The notes: generated from the sequence alone by a model not told the origin. A stretch of 64,000 bases of DNA from Oxalobacter sp. (GCA_018384065.1 JAHAYL010000035.1:1-64000); one strand, 5' to 3'. Shown: positions 27,901-38,407, numbered from the stretch's first letter. Translations and numbers: made by a program.

Positions 27901-28404
27901 AAGAGTTCCCGGGATTCGCAGTGGCTTGCCGGGGTTGTGGCGGGGTCACGTATCCAGCAGACACAGCGTGGCAGGCTGATGGTTGTCACACTGGATGATG
28001 GTACTGCCAAAATCGAGGTTTCCCTGTTTGATGAGATGATCGAGGAACGCCGTCAGGTTATTGTGCAGGATGAATTCCTGATGGTGTTTGGCCGGGTTTC
28101 GGAAGACAGGTTCTCAGGCGGACTGCGGGTCACTGCCGAGGAAGTCCTCAATCTCGAGGAAGCCAGATGCCATTTCGGGGACTATATCCGTTTTTCCTTG
28201 CCTGAGAGATATCCTGTTGAATCTATCAGAGGGCTGTTCACGCCTTACCTCAGTCAAGATGGGTTAGCAGTCAAGGCTGATTACACCACCAGTCAGGGAC
28301 AGTGTCAGATTGCTTTCAGTGATGCATGGCGGGTCAGGCCGACAGATGAATGCCTGAAAGCATTCAAGGACGTATTCCCGGATACAGAGATCAAATACCA
28401 TTGA
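24940..28404 (+). CDS. dnaE: DNA polymerase III alpha subunit
   Basis: 1154 aa; PHP domain, GPGRGSGAGSLVAY, PDFDIDFCQHGRDKVIQYV. Confidence 0.97.
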   Translation: MTDPRFVHLRLHSEYSIVDGLVRIDEIVDAAAGDTQPAMALTDLSNLFGLIKFYKAARKKGIKPIAGCDVWITNDADREKPSRLLLLVRTNQGYHNLCELLTKAWLENQYKGRAEIRREWLADLKQTAGDTGLIALSGAMMGDIGQALEVGNPDTAENNARQWMDIFPGAFYLEVQRSGHSREETYIHQVKGLAQKTGLPVVATHPVQFLSAEQFRAHEARICIAEGEILANEKRPHLFNESQCFLTQEQMVELFADMPEALQNSVEIAKRCSLTLVLGEHKLPQFPTPPGMSLGDFMAQQAREGLEKRLVELFPDEAERQAKRKVYDERLAYEIDVIVKMDFPGYFLIVADFIQWAKNNGVPVGPGRGSGAGSLVAYSLLITNLDPIRYNLLFERFLNPERVSMPDFDIDFCQHGRDKVIQYVKDRYGHDAVSQIATFGTMAAKAAVRDVGRVLDLGYGFCDGISKLIPFKPGKQVTIKDALKEEPQLAEREKNEEEVHELLGLAEQVEGITRNVGMHAGGVLIAPGKLTDFCPLYTQGGDAGVVSHYDKKDVEEIGLVKFDFLGLTTLTILDLAVRYIREYDLGMADFSLDDIPLDDKPTFKLLTDAKTVSVFQLESRGMQGMLKDAKPDRFEDIIALVALYRPGPMELIPDYCRRKHGEAFEYPDERTKGILEETYGIMIYQEQVMQMAQIIGGYTLGGADLLRRAMGKKDPEAMAKHRQVFKDGAAKNNVSEAKADEIFDLMEKFAGYGFNKSHATAYALLSYQTAFLKCHHPAAFMAANMSLAMDDTDKVYTMVQDAQDVCGLTILPPDINESVYYFRPVRSPKDKEGDTASQIRYGLGAVKGTGESAVQAIVDGRASEPYKDLFDFCARVDRHQVNRRTIEALVCAGAFDSLGQDRGVLLASVGVAIEAAEQMAASANQASLFGDEETVQAAVEYADVPAWGNKQRLQEEKAVLGFCLTGHFFDSYANEAKLYARSRLNALKSSRDSQWLAGVVAGSRIQQTQRGRLMVVTLDDGTAKIEVSLFDEMIEERRQVIVQDEFLMVFGRVSEDRFSGGLRVTAEEVLNLEEARCHFGDYIRFSLPERYPVESIRGLFTPYLSQDGLAVKADYTTSQGQCQIAFSDAWRVRPTDECLKAFKDVFPDTEIKYH

Positions 28405-28422
28405 TATCGGAATAAGCCAGAT

Positions 28423-29451
28423 ATGGAAAAGGTGCCTTCACGGATTCTTGTTGTTTCACCGAACTGGATCGGTGATGCCATCATGGCGCAGCCTTTGCTG
28501 CAACGGCTCAAGCAGCGTTGGCCTGATGTCGGGATCGATGTGCTCGCACCGGCTTGGGCGGCACCTGTCTGGCAGGCGATGAAAGAAGTCCATGCAGTCA
28601 TTCCAACCCCATTCAAGCACGGCAAGCTGCAGCTTGGGGAACGTTGGAAGATGGCGAAGATGCTCAAGAAAAATGGTTATGACCAGGCATATGTCCTGCC
28701 CAATACCATCAAATATGCATTGATTCCATGGATGGCGGGTATCCCGGAGCGTATCGGATACCTTGGCGAGAAACGGTATGGCCTGCTCAATGTCATCCAT
28801 CATGATGACAAGGCGCATCCCCGTCCGATGATTCCTTTCTATGCCGCTTTGGCAGAAGCGCCGGCGGAAACCGTCGGCAGCAAGGAGGACTATCCTGTCC
28901 CATCTATGTTCACCTCAGATGAAGAAGTGAGCGAAACCTTTGAGAAGCTGGGGTTGGAGAAAGGCCGCCGTCTCATCGCTTTTGCGCCAGGTGCAGAATT
29001 CGGTCCTGCCAAACGTTGGCCTGATGGCAAGTTTGCGGAACTTGCCAAACAGATACTTGCCGCTTATCCGGATGTCCAGATTGTCTTGATGGGGTCTGGC
29101 AATGACAAGGCTGTCTGCGATCCTATCAAGGCAGCAGTACCTGAGGTCATCAACCTCGCAGGCAAGACTTCCCTGAAAGAGGCGATTGCTGTCATCTCGC
29201 AGATTACCCTGATGGTCACCAATGATTCAGGATTGATGCATATCGCTTCGGCATTTGAGAAACCGGTGGTTGCCATCTATGGCTCAACCGACTATCTCCA
29301 TACCCCGCCTTTCTCGAAATATTCAGAAATCATCTCCCTTGACCTGCCATGCGCGCCATGCCAGAAACGGGAATGCCCATTGGGACACCACAATTGCATG
29401 AGGCTGCTCAATCCGGACAGGGTTTTCCCATCCGTGGCGAAGTATCTCTGA
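28423..29451 (+). CDS. waaF: LPS heptosyltransferase II
   Basis: ILVVSPNWIGDAIMAQPLLQRLKQ...FAPGAEFGPAKRWP...TNDSGLMHIA. Confidence 0.95.
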   Translation: MEKVPSRILVVSPNWIGDAIMAQPLLQRLKQRWPDVGIDVLAPAWAAPVWQAMKEVHAVIPTPFKHGKLQLGERWKMAKMLKKNGYDQAYVLPNTIKYALIPWMAGIPERIGYLGEKRYGLLNVIHHDDKAHPRPMIPFYAALAEAPAETVGSKEDYPVPSMFTSDEEVSETFEKLGLEKGRRLIAFAPGAEFGPAKRWPDGKFAELAKQILAAYPDVQIVLMGSGNDKAVCDPIKAAVPEVINLAGKTSLKEAIAVISQITLMVTNDSGLMHIASAFEKPVVAIYGSTDYLHTPPFSKYSEIISLDLPCAPCQKRECPLGHHNCMRLLNPDRVFPSVAKYL

Positions 29452-29507
29452 GCATGGATGCCTGATGGATTGTCAGGACTGATTCAGGTGACGTTCCTGG
29501 CTTCAGG

Positions 29508-30971
29508 CTACATCAAAATGACATCATATTGTGCCTGATGGTATGAAGGTTCAACCTGCAGGGAAATCGGTTTGCCGATGATATCTCCCAGCCCTGCCAG
29601 ATGCTGGGATTCTTCTTCAAGGAACCGGTCGATGACAATCTGTGAGGCAAGGATACGGAATTCGCGTGGGCTGAACTGTTTTGCCTCACGGCTGATATCC
29701 CGCATGATTTCATAGCAGATGGTCTGCGCTGTCTTGATTTGCCCTTTGCCATTGCAGATAGGGCAGGGTTCGCACAGGATGTGCGCCAGTGATTCACGGG
29801 TGCGTTTCCGGGTCATTTCGACCAGTCCCAGTGCTGACATTGCGGAGACGGAGACTTTTGTGCGGTCAAGCATCAATGCCTTGCGCAATTCTTCAATCAC
29901 TGCCTGCTGGTGTACGGGGTTCGCCATATCGATGAAGTCGAGGATGATGATGCCCCCAAGGTTGCGCAGCCTCAACTGGCGGGCGATGGCATGGGCTGCT
30001 TCCAGATTGGTCCTGAAGATGGTGTCATCGAATGTCCTGCCGTTGACGAAACCGCCGGTGTTCACATCAATGGTGGTCATGGCTTCTGTCTGGTCAATGA
30101 TCAGGTATCCACCCGATTTCAGGTCAACACGGCGGGAAAGGGCATGTTCGATTTCCTCTTCCACATTGTAGAGGTCGAATAAGGGACGTTCCCCTTCATA
30201 ACAGGTCAGCCTTCCCAAGATGTCCGGGGTATAGGATTTGGCGAATTCCTGCAGTTTGACGAATTCTTCGCGGGAATCGACAAGGATACGGTTGGTTTCT
30301 TCATGGACGAAATCGCGCAGGATCCTTTCGGAGAGGGTCAGGTCTTTGTAAAGCAGGGTAGGGGCGGGTGAAACCTGGGCTTTGTCTTTCAGGGACTGCC
30401 AGATTTTCTGGAGGAACGTCATGTCAGATTCCAGGTCATCATCTGATGCACCTTCTGCCATGGTCCGGATGATATAACCGCCCATGGCGCCATGCTGTCC
30501 CATCTGTTGGATACGCTTTTTCAGGCTTTCCCGTTCTTTTTCATCCTCAATCCGTTGGGAGATGCCGATATGCTTTTCTTGGGGCAGATAGACCAGCAGG
30601 CGTCCTGCAATGGATATCTGGGTGGAAAGACGGGCACCTTTTGTGCCCAGGGGATCTTTGATGACCCTGACCATGACGGGCTGTCCATCCTGGAGCATCC
30701 TTTCAATCGGGATGATCTTGTTCTGTCCCTCTTCATTGTAATGGGCTTCAAGGATGTCATCGATATGCAGGAAAGCCGCCCGCTCAAGCCCGATATCGAC
30801 AAAAGCGGACTGCATGCCCGGCAGGACGCGGACAACACGCCCAAGGTAGACGTTGCCTGCCAGTTCCCGGGTCTGTGACCTTTCGATATGGAGTTCCTGG
30901 ACTGTCCCCTCTGAAACAATGGCGATACGGGTTTCTTGGGGGGTGATATTGATGAGGATATCTTCTTTCAT
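29508..30971 (-). CDS. rng: Ribonuclease G
   Basis: MKEDILINITPQETRIAIV; DVNTGGFVNGR; CEPCPICNGKG zinc link. Confidence 0.95.
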   Translation of the reverse strand: MKEDILINITPQETRIAIVSEGTVQELHIERSQTRELAGNVYLGRVVRVLPGMQSAFVDIGLERAAFLHIDDILEAHYNEEGQNKIIPIERMLQDGQPVMVRVIKDPLGTKGARLSTQISIAGRLLVYLPQEKHIGISQRIEDEKERESLKKRIQQMGQHGAMGGYIIRTMAEGASDDDLESDMTFLQKIWQSLKDKAQVSPAPTLLYKDLTLSERILRDFVHEETNRILVDSREEFVKLQEFAKSYTPDILGRLTCYEGERPLFDLYNVEEEIEHALSRRVDLKSGGYLIIDQTEAMTTIDVNTGGFVNGRTFDDTIFRTNLEAAHAIARQLRLRNLGGIIILDFIDMANPVHQQAVIEELRKALMLDRTKVSVSAMSALGLVEMTRKRTRESLAHILCEPCPICNGKGQIKTAQTICYEIMRDISREAKQFSPREFRILASQIVIDRFLEEESQHLAGLGDIIGKPISLQVEPSYHQAQYDVILM

Positions 30972-31597
30972 TCGATTGCAAGCCCTATTTTTCTCAGCAG
31001 TTCTGCGGTTTCGTACAGGGGGAGTCCCATGATGCTGGAATAACTGCCATTGATACGGGAAATGAATCTGCCTGCCCGTCCCTGTATGCCATATCCTCCA
31101 GCTTTATCATACGGTTCGTCTGTGGCAATGTATGCTTCAATCCGGGTATCGTCCAACGGCGCAAAAGTCACATCGGAAACCTGTACAGCAGACAGCATCT
31201 GTTCCTGCCATTTGACGGCAACACCTGTCAGGACCTGATGTGTCCGGTTGGCAAGTGCTTTCATCATGCTACGTGCTTCATTCCGGTCAGCTGGTTTGCC
31301 CAGTATCCTGCCATCTACGACAACGGTGGTGTCTGCTGACAGGACAGGTCGTTCCTGCTGCCCTGAACTGAGTAGATACCGCCAGGCGTAGGCTGCTTTT
31401 TCCTGTGAAAGCCGGCTGACGTAGTCATAAGCAGATTCGCCGGTATGGATGGATTCATTCACCATATCTCGGTTCCCGGCATCCTGTTCCGGTGGCTGCA
31501 GGACATCAAAGGCGACACCGAGCTGTGTCAGCAGTTCTTGACGCCGTGGACTTTTGGAAGCAAGCCAGATGCGGTCAGGCAGAAGCTGTTTTTCCAT
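30968..31597 (-). CDS. Maf-family nucleotide pyrophosphatase
   Basis: IWLASKSPRRQELLTQLG; VLSADTTVVVDG. Confidence 0.93.
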   Translation of the reverse strand: MEKQLLPDRIWLASKSPRRQELLTQLGVAFDVLQPPEQDAGNRDMVNESIHTGESAYDYVSRLSQEKAAYAWRYLLSSGQQERPVLSADTTVVVDGRILGKPADRNEARSMMKALANRTHQVLTGVAVKWQEQMLSAVQVSDVTFAPLDDTRIEAYIATDEPYDKAGGYGIQGRAGRFISRINGSYSSIMGLPLYETAELLRKIGLAIE

Positions 31598-31600
31598 GTG

Positions 31601-32071
31601 TCAGCTCCGGTGATAGGGATGGTTCTGCAGGATGGTATGGGCACGGTACAGCTGCTCTGCCAGCAGGACACGCACCATCCCGTGTGGCAGGGTCAGCGAA
31701 GACAGGCGGATGAGCTGTTCAGACTGTTTTTTCAGCAAGGGATCCAGGCCATCAGCGCCACCGATGATGATGGCGATGTCCCTACCATCCTGCTGCCAGC
31801 GTCTGATGCTGTCAGCCAGTGCCATGGTTGTCAGGTCTTTACCGTGTTCATCCAAAGCAATGAGCCTTGCATTTTTTGGGATGGCGGCACGGATACGGAC
31901 AGCTTCAGCTTCCATTACGGACTCAGCTGAGCGGTTTCCATTCCGCTCAACGGGCTTGAGTTCCTTGATGGCGAAATGCCATTCAGCAGGCATCCGCTTT
32001 GCATATTCCCTGAAGCCGTCTTCAATCCAGCCTGGCATCTTATGACCGACGGCAATCACCGTAATCTGCAT
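31601..32071 (-). CDS. rlmH: 23S rRNA (pseudouridine1915-N3)-methyltransferase
   Basis: [12 protein letters not shown]...[33 protein letters not shown]. Confidence 0.96.
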   Translation of the reverse strand: MQITVIAVGHKMPGWIEDGFREYAKRMPAEWHFAIKELKPVERNGNRSAESVMEAEAVRIRAAIPKNARLIALDEHGKDLTTMALADSIRRWQQDGRDIAIIIGGADGLDPLLKKQSEQLIRLSSLTLPHGMVRVLLAEQLYRAHTILQNHPYHRS

Positions 32072-32084
32072 GGCTGTCTTCCAA

Positions 32085-32453
32085 TTATTGCTTCTGGACA
32101 GCCGCTTTGATGGTTGTCAGGTCGATTTCTTCGCCGCCCCAGATTTCTTCCAGACGGTAATAGTTCCTGATGGCAGGCTGCATGATATGGACGATGATGC
32201 CGCCCAGGTCAACCAAGACCCATTCACCGGTGTCTTCACCTTCAATGCTGACGATGTTGCCACCCGCTTCGCGGATCTTATCCCGTACAGAAGCGGCAAG
32301 TGCCTTGGTCTGGCGGTTGGAGCTGCCGCTGGCGATGATGATGCGTTCGAAGAGGCTGGTCAGCCGGGTTGTATCGAACACCACGATATCTGTGGCTTTC
32401 ACATCTTCAAGGGCATCAACAGCCAGTGCCAGTAAAACGTTGATGTCATTCAT
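32085..32453 (-). CDS. rsfS: Ribosomal silencing factor RsfS
   Basis: [54 protein letters not shown]. Confidence 0.95.
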   Translation of the reverse strand: MNDINVLLALAVDALEDVKATDIVVFDTTRLTSLFERIIIASGSSNRQTKALAASVRDKIREAGGNIVSIEGEDTGEWVLVDLGGIIVHIMQPAIRNYYRLEEIWGGEEIDLTTIKAAVQKQ

Positions 32454-32456
32454 GGT

Positions 32457-33113
32457 TCAGTTGTTCCTATAAAGTTGATGGTCATTGATATAGCCAAGTA
32501 CAGCTGGCGGAATCAATGGACCGGGATTCTGTCTGTTCCGCAGGGCATTGCGTATGTCCGTGGAGGAGATGTCGATATGCAATGTACTGTCGATCAGGAT
32601 TTTTCCCGCTGGGACTGATGCAATTTCATCAGGTCCAGCGATGCGGGGAAGGACCATTTCCATGGTTTCTGGGGGCAGTCCTTTCAATGGTTCCGGTGAC
32701 CCTGGACGTGTTGAGACGGCGAAGTTTGCCAGCCCAAGCAGTTCACGCCATCGATGCCAGGTATGCAGGCGGTGCAGCTGATCAGACCCCATCAGGAATA
32801 CCAAGGATACCTGCTTTCCGGCTTCCTGCCGGATGTTCGACAGCGTATCGAATGAATAAGTCGGTCCAGACCGGTCGATTTCCTGGCGGTCGATGGTGAA
32901 GGCGAGTCCAGAATCTGAAAAAGCCAACTCCAGCATGGCAATGCGGTGGTCAGGAGCGGTAGACAATGAAGACTTCTGCCAAGGGTTCCCTGCTGGGATA
33001 AGACGCAATGCATCTGTCCTGAAGAGCTGGCAGAAATATCTGCCAAGCTCAACATGTCCTGAATGGACGGGATCAAAACTGCCTCCGAGCAGCAACATGC
33101 ATTTTTGCGTCAA
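32457..33113 (-). CDS. nadD: Nicotinate-nucleotide adenylyltransferase
   Basis: LLGGSFDPVHSGHVELG; HIDISSTDIRNALR. Confidence 0.95.
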   Translation of the reverse strand: MTQKCMLLLGGSFDPVHSGHVELGRYFCQLFRTDALRLIPAGNPWQKSSLSTAPDHRIAMLELAFSDSGLAFTIDRQEIDRSGPTYSFDTLSNIRQEAGKQVSLVFLMGSDQLHRLHTWHRWRELLGLANFAVSTRPGSPEPLKGLPPETMEMVLPRIAGPDEIASVPAGKILIDSTLHIDISSTDIRNALRNRQNPGPLIPPAVLGYINDHQLYRNN

Positions 33114-33163
33114 TTCAATCCTTTTCCTGACAGGTTGCAGCAGATGCCTTTCAAAATACCGTA

Positions 33164-34447
33164 TCAGACGGTTTCATGGGGTTTCAACGCACGCCAGCCG
33201 ATATCCCTGCGGTACTGGACACCTTCAAAGTGGATGGCTTCAACCAACCTATAGGCGCTCTGCTGGGCTGAACGCATGGTGTCGGCAAGACCGACTGCAC
33301 AGAGGACCCTGCCACCGGAAACCAGCAGGTTGCCATCAGCGTCCAGTTTCGTGCCGGCATGGAAAACTTTGCCGTTTTCTGTTTCAGCAGGAATGCCAGT
33401 GATGACGGCTCCTTTCTGTGGACTGTCAGGATAACCGGCTGCGGCAAGGACAACACCCAATGCGGTACGTCTGTCCCAAGACAGTTCGACCTGGTCCAAT
33501 GTCCCGTTCACACCATGTTCAAGGACTGTAGCAAGGTCGCTCTTCAGGCGGGACATGATGGGCTGTGTTTCAGGGTCACCCATGCGGCAGTTGAATTCCA
33601 AGGTCTTTGGATTGCCTTCTTTATCAATCATCAGGCCAGCATACAGGAAGCCTGTGAAAGGGATGCCGTCGTTACGCATGCCGTTCACTGTCGGTACGAT
33701 GATTTCGCGAAGGATCCTTGCATGCAGTGATGGCGTCACAATCGGTGCAGGGGAATACGCTCCCATCCCACCGGTATTAGGACCTTCATCATGGTCTTTC
33801 AGACGCTTATGATCCTGGCTGGTTGCCAATGGAAGGATGTTCTTGCCATCGACCAGGACGATGAAACTGGCTTCTTCGCCCTCGAGGAATTCTTCGATGA
33901 CCACACGGGAACCTGCTTCACCGAATTTATTGCCGGCCAGCATCATGTTCACAGCTTCATGCGCCTGCTGCAGGGAAGTAGCGACAATCACACCCTTGCC
34001 AGCAGCGAGGCCGTCTGCTTTGATGACAATCGGGGCACCTTTTGCCTCAATATACTGATGTGCCTGCTCTGGGTCTGTGAAAGTCTGGTAATCTGCCGTA
34101 GGTACGTTATGCCGTTTCATGAAAGCTTTGGCAAAATCTTTTGAGCTTTCAAGCTGCGCGGCTTCTTTGGTCGGACCAAAGATTTTCAACCCACGGGCAC
34201 GGAAAACATTGACAATGCCTGCTGCCAAAGGTGCTTCTGGACCGACAACCGTCAAGGCGATGCTGTTCTGTTCTGCAAAATCTGCCAGTGCATCAGAACC
34301 TGAAACAGCAATATTCTCCAGCTTGTCTTCCAAAGCTGTCCCACCATTGCCAGGCGCAACGAACACTTTTCCTACTTTTTCAGACTGTGCGAGCTTCCAT
34401 GCCAACGCATGTTCGCGTCCTCCAGAACCAATCACAAGAATCTTCAT
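33164..34447 (-). CDS. purD: Phosphoribosylamine-glycine ligase
   Basis: MKILVIGSGGREHALAWKLAQS; full ATP-grasp. Confidence 0.97.
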   Translation of the reverse strand: MKILVIGSGGREHALAWKLAQSEKVGKVFVAPGNGGTALEDKLENIAVSGSDALADFAEQNSIALTVVGPEAPLAAGIVNVFRARGLKIFGPTKEAAQLESSKDFAKAFMKRHNVPTADYQTFTDPEQAHQYIEAKGAPIVIKADGLAAGKGVIVATSLQQAHEAVNMMLAGNKFGEAGSRVVIEEFLEGEEASFIVLVDGKNILPLATSQDHKRLKDHDEGPNTGGMGAYSPAPIVTPSLHARILREIIVPTVNGMRNDGIPFTGFLYAGLMIDKEGNPKTLEFNCRMGDPETQPIMSRLKSDLATVLEHGVNGTLDQVELSWDRRTALGVVLAAAGYPDSPQKGAVITGIPAETENGKVFHAGTKLDADGNLLVSGGRVLCAVGLADTMRSAQQSAYRLVEAIHFEGVQYRRDIGWRALKPHETV

Positions 34448-34501
34448 CGGATATTCCTAACGGTGTTGTTCAAAAGTCTTCAGAAGCCGGTTGCCAGATG
34501 C

Positions 34502-35236
34502 TCAGTCTTCACCATTGTCAATGACGGCATTGGTATAGACTTCCTGAACGTCATCCAGGTCTTCCAATGCGTCCAGAAGTTTCTGCATTTTTTCAGCAGC
34601 TTCGCCGGTGAATTCAGTCTCGTTTTCCGGTTTCATGATGACTTCAGCGACTTCAGGAGTGAAACCGGCTGCCTCGATGGCTTCTTTGACCGCAACAAAG
34701 TTGTTGGGTTCGCAGATGACCTCAATGCCACCTTCATCATCCGTGATGACATCATCAGCACCAGCTTCGAGTGCTGCTTCCATCAGTGCTTCTTCATCGG
34801 TACCGGGAGCGAACATCAGCTGGCCACAGTGCTTGAACTGGAAAGCCACAGAACCGGCTGTACCCATATTGCCACCATATTTGGTGAAAGCATGGCGGAC
34901 ATCGGCAACTGTCCTGACACGGTTGTCAGTCAGGCAGTCAACAATGATTGCTGCGCCATTGATGCCATAGCCTTCATAACGGACTTCTTCATAATTTACG
35001 CCGTCCAAGGTACCGGTGCCACGGGCGATGGCACGCTTGACGTTTTCCTTGGGCATATTGGCAGCAAAAGCCTTGTCAGCTGCCAGACGCAGACGGGGAT
35101 TGCTGTCGATGTCTCCGCCACCCATACGGGCGGCAACGGTGATTTCCTTGATCAGACGGGTCCAGATTTTGCCGCGTTTCGCATCTGCCGCCGCTTTCTT
35201 GTGTTTGATATTAGCCCATTTACTGTGTCCGGACAT
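34502..35236 (-). CDS. YebC/PmpR-family regulator
   Basis: [32 protein letters not shown]. Confidence 0.96.
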   Translation of the reverse strand: MSGHSKWANIKHKKAAADAKRGKIWTRLIKEITVAARMGGGDIDSNPRLRLAADKAFAANMPKENVKRAIARGTGTLDGVNYEEVRYEGYGINGAAIIVDCLTDNRVRTVADVRHAFTKYGGNMGTAGSVAFQFKHCGQLMFAPGTDEEALMEAALEAGADDVITDDEGGIEVICEPNNFVAVKEAIEAAGFTPEVAEVIMKPENETEFTGEAAEKMQKLLDALEDLDDVQEVYTNAVIDNGED

Positions 35237-35341
35237 GTTTTTTTCCCCATGAAAAGTTGATTCGGATAACCTCTGATTCTACCATATAATCAAGCCTGTT
35301 TTCAGGATATCAGGCGGAGGAAAGGGCATCTTCAGGAAGGG

Positions 35342-36289
35342 CTACCGCCCGTTCCCTGATGGACTTGAAGCGCGGAGTCCTTTGGGTAAACCGAAAGAGA
35401 TTGTCTCGAGCATTCCTTCCTGCTCACTGACTTCGTTGTAACCATAGCCAGCCAGCAGGTCAACGATTTCCTGAACCAGGATTTCAGGTGCCGAGGCACC
35501 CGCTGTAATGCCGATGCATTCATGTCCTGCCAACCAGGCGGGCTGGATTTGGGAGGCATTGTCCACCATATGGGCCTCAGCCCCATTCCTTTCCGCCATT
35601 TCCCTGAGGCGGTTTGAGTTGGAGCTGTTCGCGCTGCCGACAACCAGGATCAGTCCTGTCTGCCCCGCCAGCTGCCTGACCGCTTCCTGACGGTTGGTGG
35701 TTGCGTAACAGATATCGCTTTTTGGCGGATGGGAAATCTTCGGCCACCGTTTTTTCAGGGCATCAATGATGGTGGCGGTGTCATCCACTGACAGGGTTGT
35801 CTGGGAAACATAGGCGACCTTGTCCGGGTCTGGGACTGAAACCTGGTCAATGTCATCGATATGGCTGACAAGATGCATACCGGTTCCAGACTGTCCCAAA
35901 GTGCCTTCCACTTCAGGGTGCCCTTTATGTCCGATGACAATCACATCATGCCCCTCTTGCCGTTTACGGTGGACTTCGGCATGGACTTTGGTCACTAAGG
36001 GGCAGGTGGCGTCAAACAGTGTCAGGTTCCGCGTTTCGGCTTCCTGCCGGATGGTGCGGGAAACCCCATGCGCGGAGAAAATCAGGATGCTGCCAGAGGG
36101 GACTTCATCCAGGTCTTCGATGAAAACAGCGCCTTTCGCCCGCAGGTTGCCGACAACATAGGTGTTATGGACGATTTCATGCCTGACATAAATGGGCGGT
36201 CCAAACAGGGCAAGAGCCCGTTCAACTGTCTCAATGGCGCGTTTTACGCCAGCACAGAAACCACGGGGTTGGGCGAGGATCAGTTTCAT
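35342..36289 (-). CDS. ispH: 4-hydroxy-3-methylbut-2-enyl diphosphate reductase
   Basis: [26 protein letters not shown]; start at internal Met (36289). Confidence 0.96.
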   Translation of the reverse strand: MKLILAQPRGFCAGVKRAIETVERALALFGPPIYVRHEIVHNTYVVGNLRAKGAVFIEDLDEVPSGSILIFSAHGVSRTIRQEAETRNLTLFDATCPLVTKVHAEVHRKRQEGHDVIVIGHKGHPEVEGTLGQSGTGMHLVSHIDDIDQVSVPDPDKVAYVSQTTLSVDDTATIIDALKKRWPKISHPPKSDICYATTNRQEAVRQLAGQTGLILVVGSANSSNSNRLREMAERNGAEAHMVDNASQIQPAWLAGHECIGITAGASAPEILVQEIVDLLAGYGYNEVSEQEGMLETISFGLPKGLRASSPSGNGR

Positions 36290-36372
36290 GCTGGAAAATT
36301 CAGTACAATATCCCAAATGGCACCACAGGTATGGGTGCCACTGACTCAATTCCTGACATTATAGGGCATCCT

Positions 36373-37050
36373 ATGGCAATCACTGACTGGCCAACCGATG
36401 AACGTCCCCGGGAAAAACTGCTGGCGCGTGGGGCGGGCGCATTGACTGATGCGGAACTGCTGGCGCTTTTCCTACGGACAGGCAGCCGTGGGAAGAGCGC
36501 TGTGGAACTTGGCCGTGAAATCATGGCGCGTTTCGGTTCCTTTTCTGCATTGCTGACAGCAACTGAAGAGGACCTGAAAGCTGTCAAGGGTATCGGCATT
36601 GCCAAGATGACGCTTCTGACGGCAATCGTGGAAATCTCAAAGCGGTTGCTGACGGAAGAACTCAACCAGAAAGAAATTGTCCTGACTTCTTCTGACAGTG
36701 TGAAACGGTATCTGCAGCTTCATTACCACAACAGGAAGTATGAGTCATTTGTCATCCTGTTCCTTGATGTCAAGAACCGTTTGATTGCAGCTAAGGAAAT
36801 GTTCAAAGGGACATTGACCAGGACCAGTGTTTATCCCCGCGAAGTGGTGAAGGAAGCATTGAACCTCAATGCTGCCAATGTCATCCTGTCCCATAACCAT
36901 CCATCAGGAGTGCCTGATCCAAGCCGCGCTGATATTGACCTGACCCAATTGCTGAAAGACGCATTGCGGCTGGTGGATGTGACGGTGCTTGACCATATCG
37001 TGGTGGCTGGCAACAACACCTGCTCGTTTGCCGAACAGGGGTTGTTGTAA
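36373..37050 (+). CDS. radC: RadC/JAB-domain protein
   Basis: RPREKLLARGAGALTDAELLALFLRTG; SHNHPSGVPDPSRADIDLT. Confidence 0.95.
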   Translation: MAITDWPTDERPREKLLARGAGALTDAELLALFLRTGSRGKSAVELGREIMARFGSFSALLTATEEDLKAVKGIGIAKMTLLTAIVEISKRLLTEELNQKEIVLTSSDSVKRYLQLHYHNRKYESFVILFLDVKNRLIAAKEMFKGTLTRTSVYPREVVKEALNLNAANVILSHNHPSGVPDPSRADIDLTQLLKDALRLVDVTVLDHIVVAGNNTCSFAEQGLL

Positions 37051-37063
37051 ACGGGAAGGCTGT

Positions 37064-37426
37064 TCAAGCCTCAAGGACTTCGATTTCAAAAATCAGGTCT
37101 GCATTGGGGGGGATTACGCCACCGATGCCGTTTGGACCATAGGCAAGGTCACTGGGGATATACAGGGTACGGCGGCCACCTGCCTTCATTCCCCTGAGGC
37201 CAAGATCCCAACCCTGGATAACATAGCCCCTGTTGAATGGATAACGGAAAGGCATGTTGCGGTCAAGGCTGCTGTCAAATTTCTTTCCTTTTGAACCGTC
37301 TGGATTTTTCAGCCAGCCTGTATAGTGCACCCTGATAAAAGAGGAGCCCCTGCCGACTTCCGTACCTGTTCCAATGACATGGTCGATGTATTGCAATCCC
37401 CTTGCCATTGTCTTCAATTCTTCCAT
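37064..37426 (-). CDS. FKBP-type peptidyl-prolyl isomerase
   Basis: VHYTGWL...GKKFDSS...IQGWDLGLRGMKAGGRRTLYIPSDLAYG. Confidence 0.95.
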   Translation of the reverse strand: MEELKTMARGLQYIDHVIGTGTEVGRGSSFIRVHYTGWLKNPDGSKGKKFDSSLDRNMPFRYPFNRGYVIQGWDLGLRGMKAGGRRTLYIPSDLAYGPNGIGGVIPPNADLIFEIEVLEA

Positions 37427-37550
37427 AAGATAAAACCTCCTCAGAAAATCTGCGTATAAACGGAACAGAACCATTGGACAATATACCACCTGTCCAGCGA
37501 TATGTCAGAATTGAGGGTAACTTCCATGGACTTCCTGAAAACAGAACATC

Positions 37551-38333
37551 ATGACAATCGGACTTATCATCATTGGCGATGAAATCCTTTCCGGAAAATA
37601 TACAGACAGGCATTTCAGCAGCGTCATCCAACTGCTGAAGCAGCGGGGACTTCTGCTTGGCTGGGCTCGTTATCTTGGGGATGAACCGGCCCGTATCACT
37701 GCGGTGCTGAAAGAGACCTATGCTTCAGGCGATATTGTTTTCTGCTGCGGTGGTATCGGTTCAACACCGGATGACTATACCCGTGCATGTGCTGCAGAAG
37801 CGTTTGGCAGGCCGCTGGCCATGCATCCGGAAGCCCGGAAGGAAATCGATAAGCGTATCCGGGAGGTGGCAGAAGACCCTGAACATCCTGATTACCGTTC
37901 TCCAGACAATATCCGCCGACTGCAGATGGGGGAATTTCCTGAAGGGTCAGCAATCATTCCCAATCCTGTCAACCATTTCCCAGGGTTTTCTTTTGGAACC
38001 CATTATTTTGTCCCAGGTTTCCCGCAGATGGCGCATCCTATGATTGAATGGGCACTGGATACTTATCACAGGGACCTGTTCCATACAGCAGAACAATCGG
38101 AGCTGGTGGTCAATGTCTTCGGTGCGATGGAAGCCCGGATGACGCCGTTGATGGAAAAAATCACGGCGGATTTCCCATTGGTGAAGCTTTTCAGCCTCCC
38201 TCATATCGGTCCCAAGCGTTCAGACAATTATGTTGAGGTCGGTGTCAAAGGCCTGGAAGGGAACCTGCAGCCGGCATTTGATGCCTTGCTGAAAGGACTG
38301 GCAGATTTGGGTGCCCATTATGAGAAGCCATAA
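37551..38333 (+). CDS. Molybdopterin-binding (CinA N-terminal/MoaB-like) protein
   Basis: IIGDEILSGKYTDRHF...CCGGIGSTPDDYT. Confidence 0.9.
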   Translation: MTIGLIIIGDEILSGKYTDRHFSSVIQLLKQRGLLLGWARYLGDEPARITAVLKETYASGDIVFCCGGIGSTPDDYTRACAAEAFGRPLAMHPEARKEIDKRIREVAEDPEHPDYRSPDNIRRLQMGEFPEGSAIIPNPVNHFPGFSFGTHYFVPGFPQMAHPMIEWALDTYHRDLFHTAEQSELVVNVFGAMEARMTPLMEKITADFPLVKLFSLPHIGPKRSDNYVEVGVKGLEGNLQPAFDALLKGLADLGAHYEKP

Positions 38334-38358
38334 GGAAGCAGGCTTAAGCGGTGTGTGA

Positions 38359-38375
38359 TGCACCATATTGATGCA
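38359..38375. promoter_or_regulatory. NtrC binding site TGCACCATATTGATGCA
   Basis: 14/15 defined positions of TGCACYATNNTGGTGCA. Confidence 0.75.
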
Positions 38376-38390
38376 TCTTTGTGGACAGTA

Positions 38391-38407
38391 TGCACTGTTA
38401 TGGCATA
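38391..38407. promoter_or_regulatory. Second, weaker NtrC site TGCACTGTTATGGCATA
   Basis: 11/15 defined positions; exactly 32 bp from the first site. Confidence 0.5.

Noticed and set aside
34409-35260. 283 aa + strand ORF
   Set aside because: Antisense shadow of yebC and the purD 5' end; no family features.
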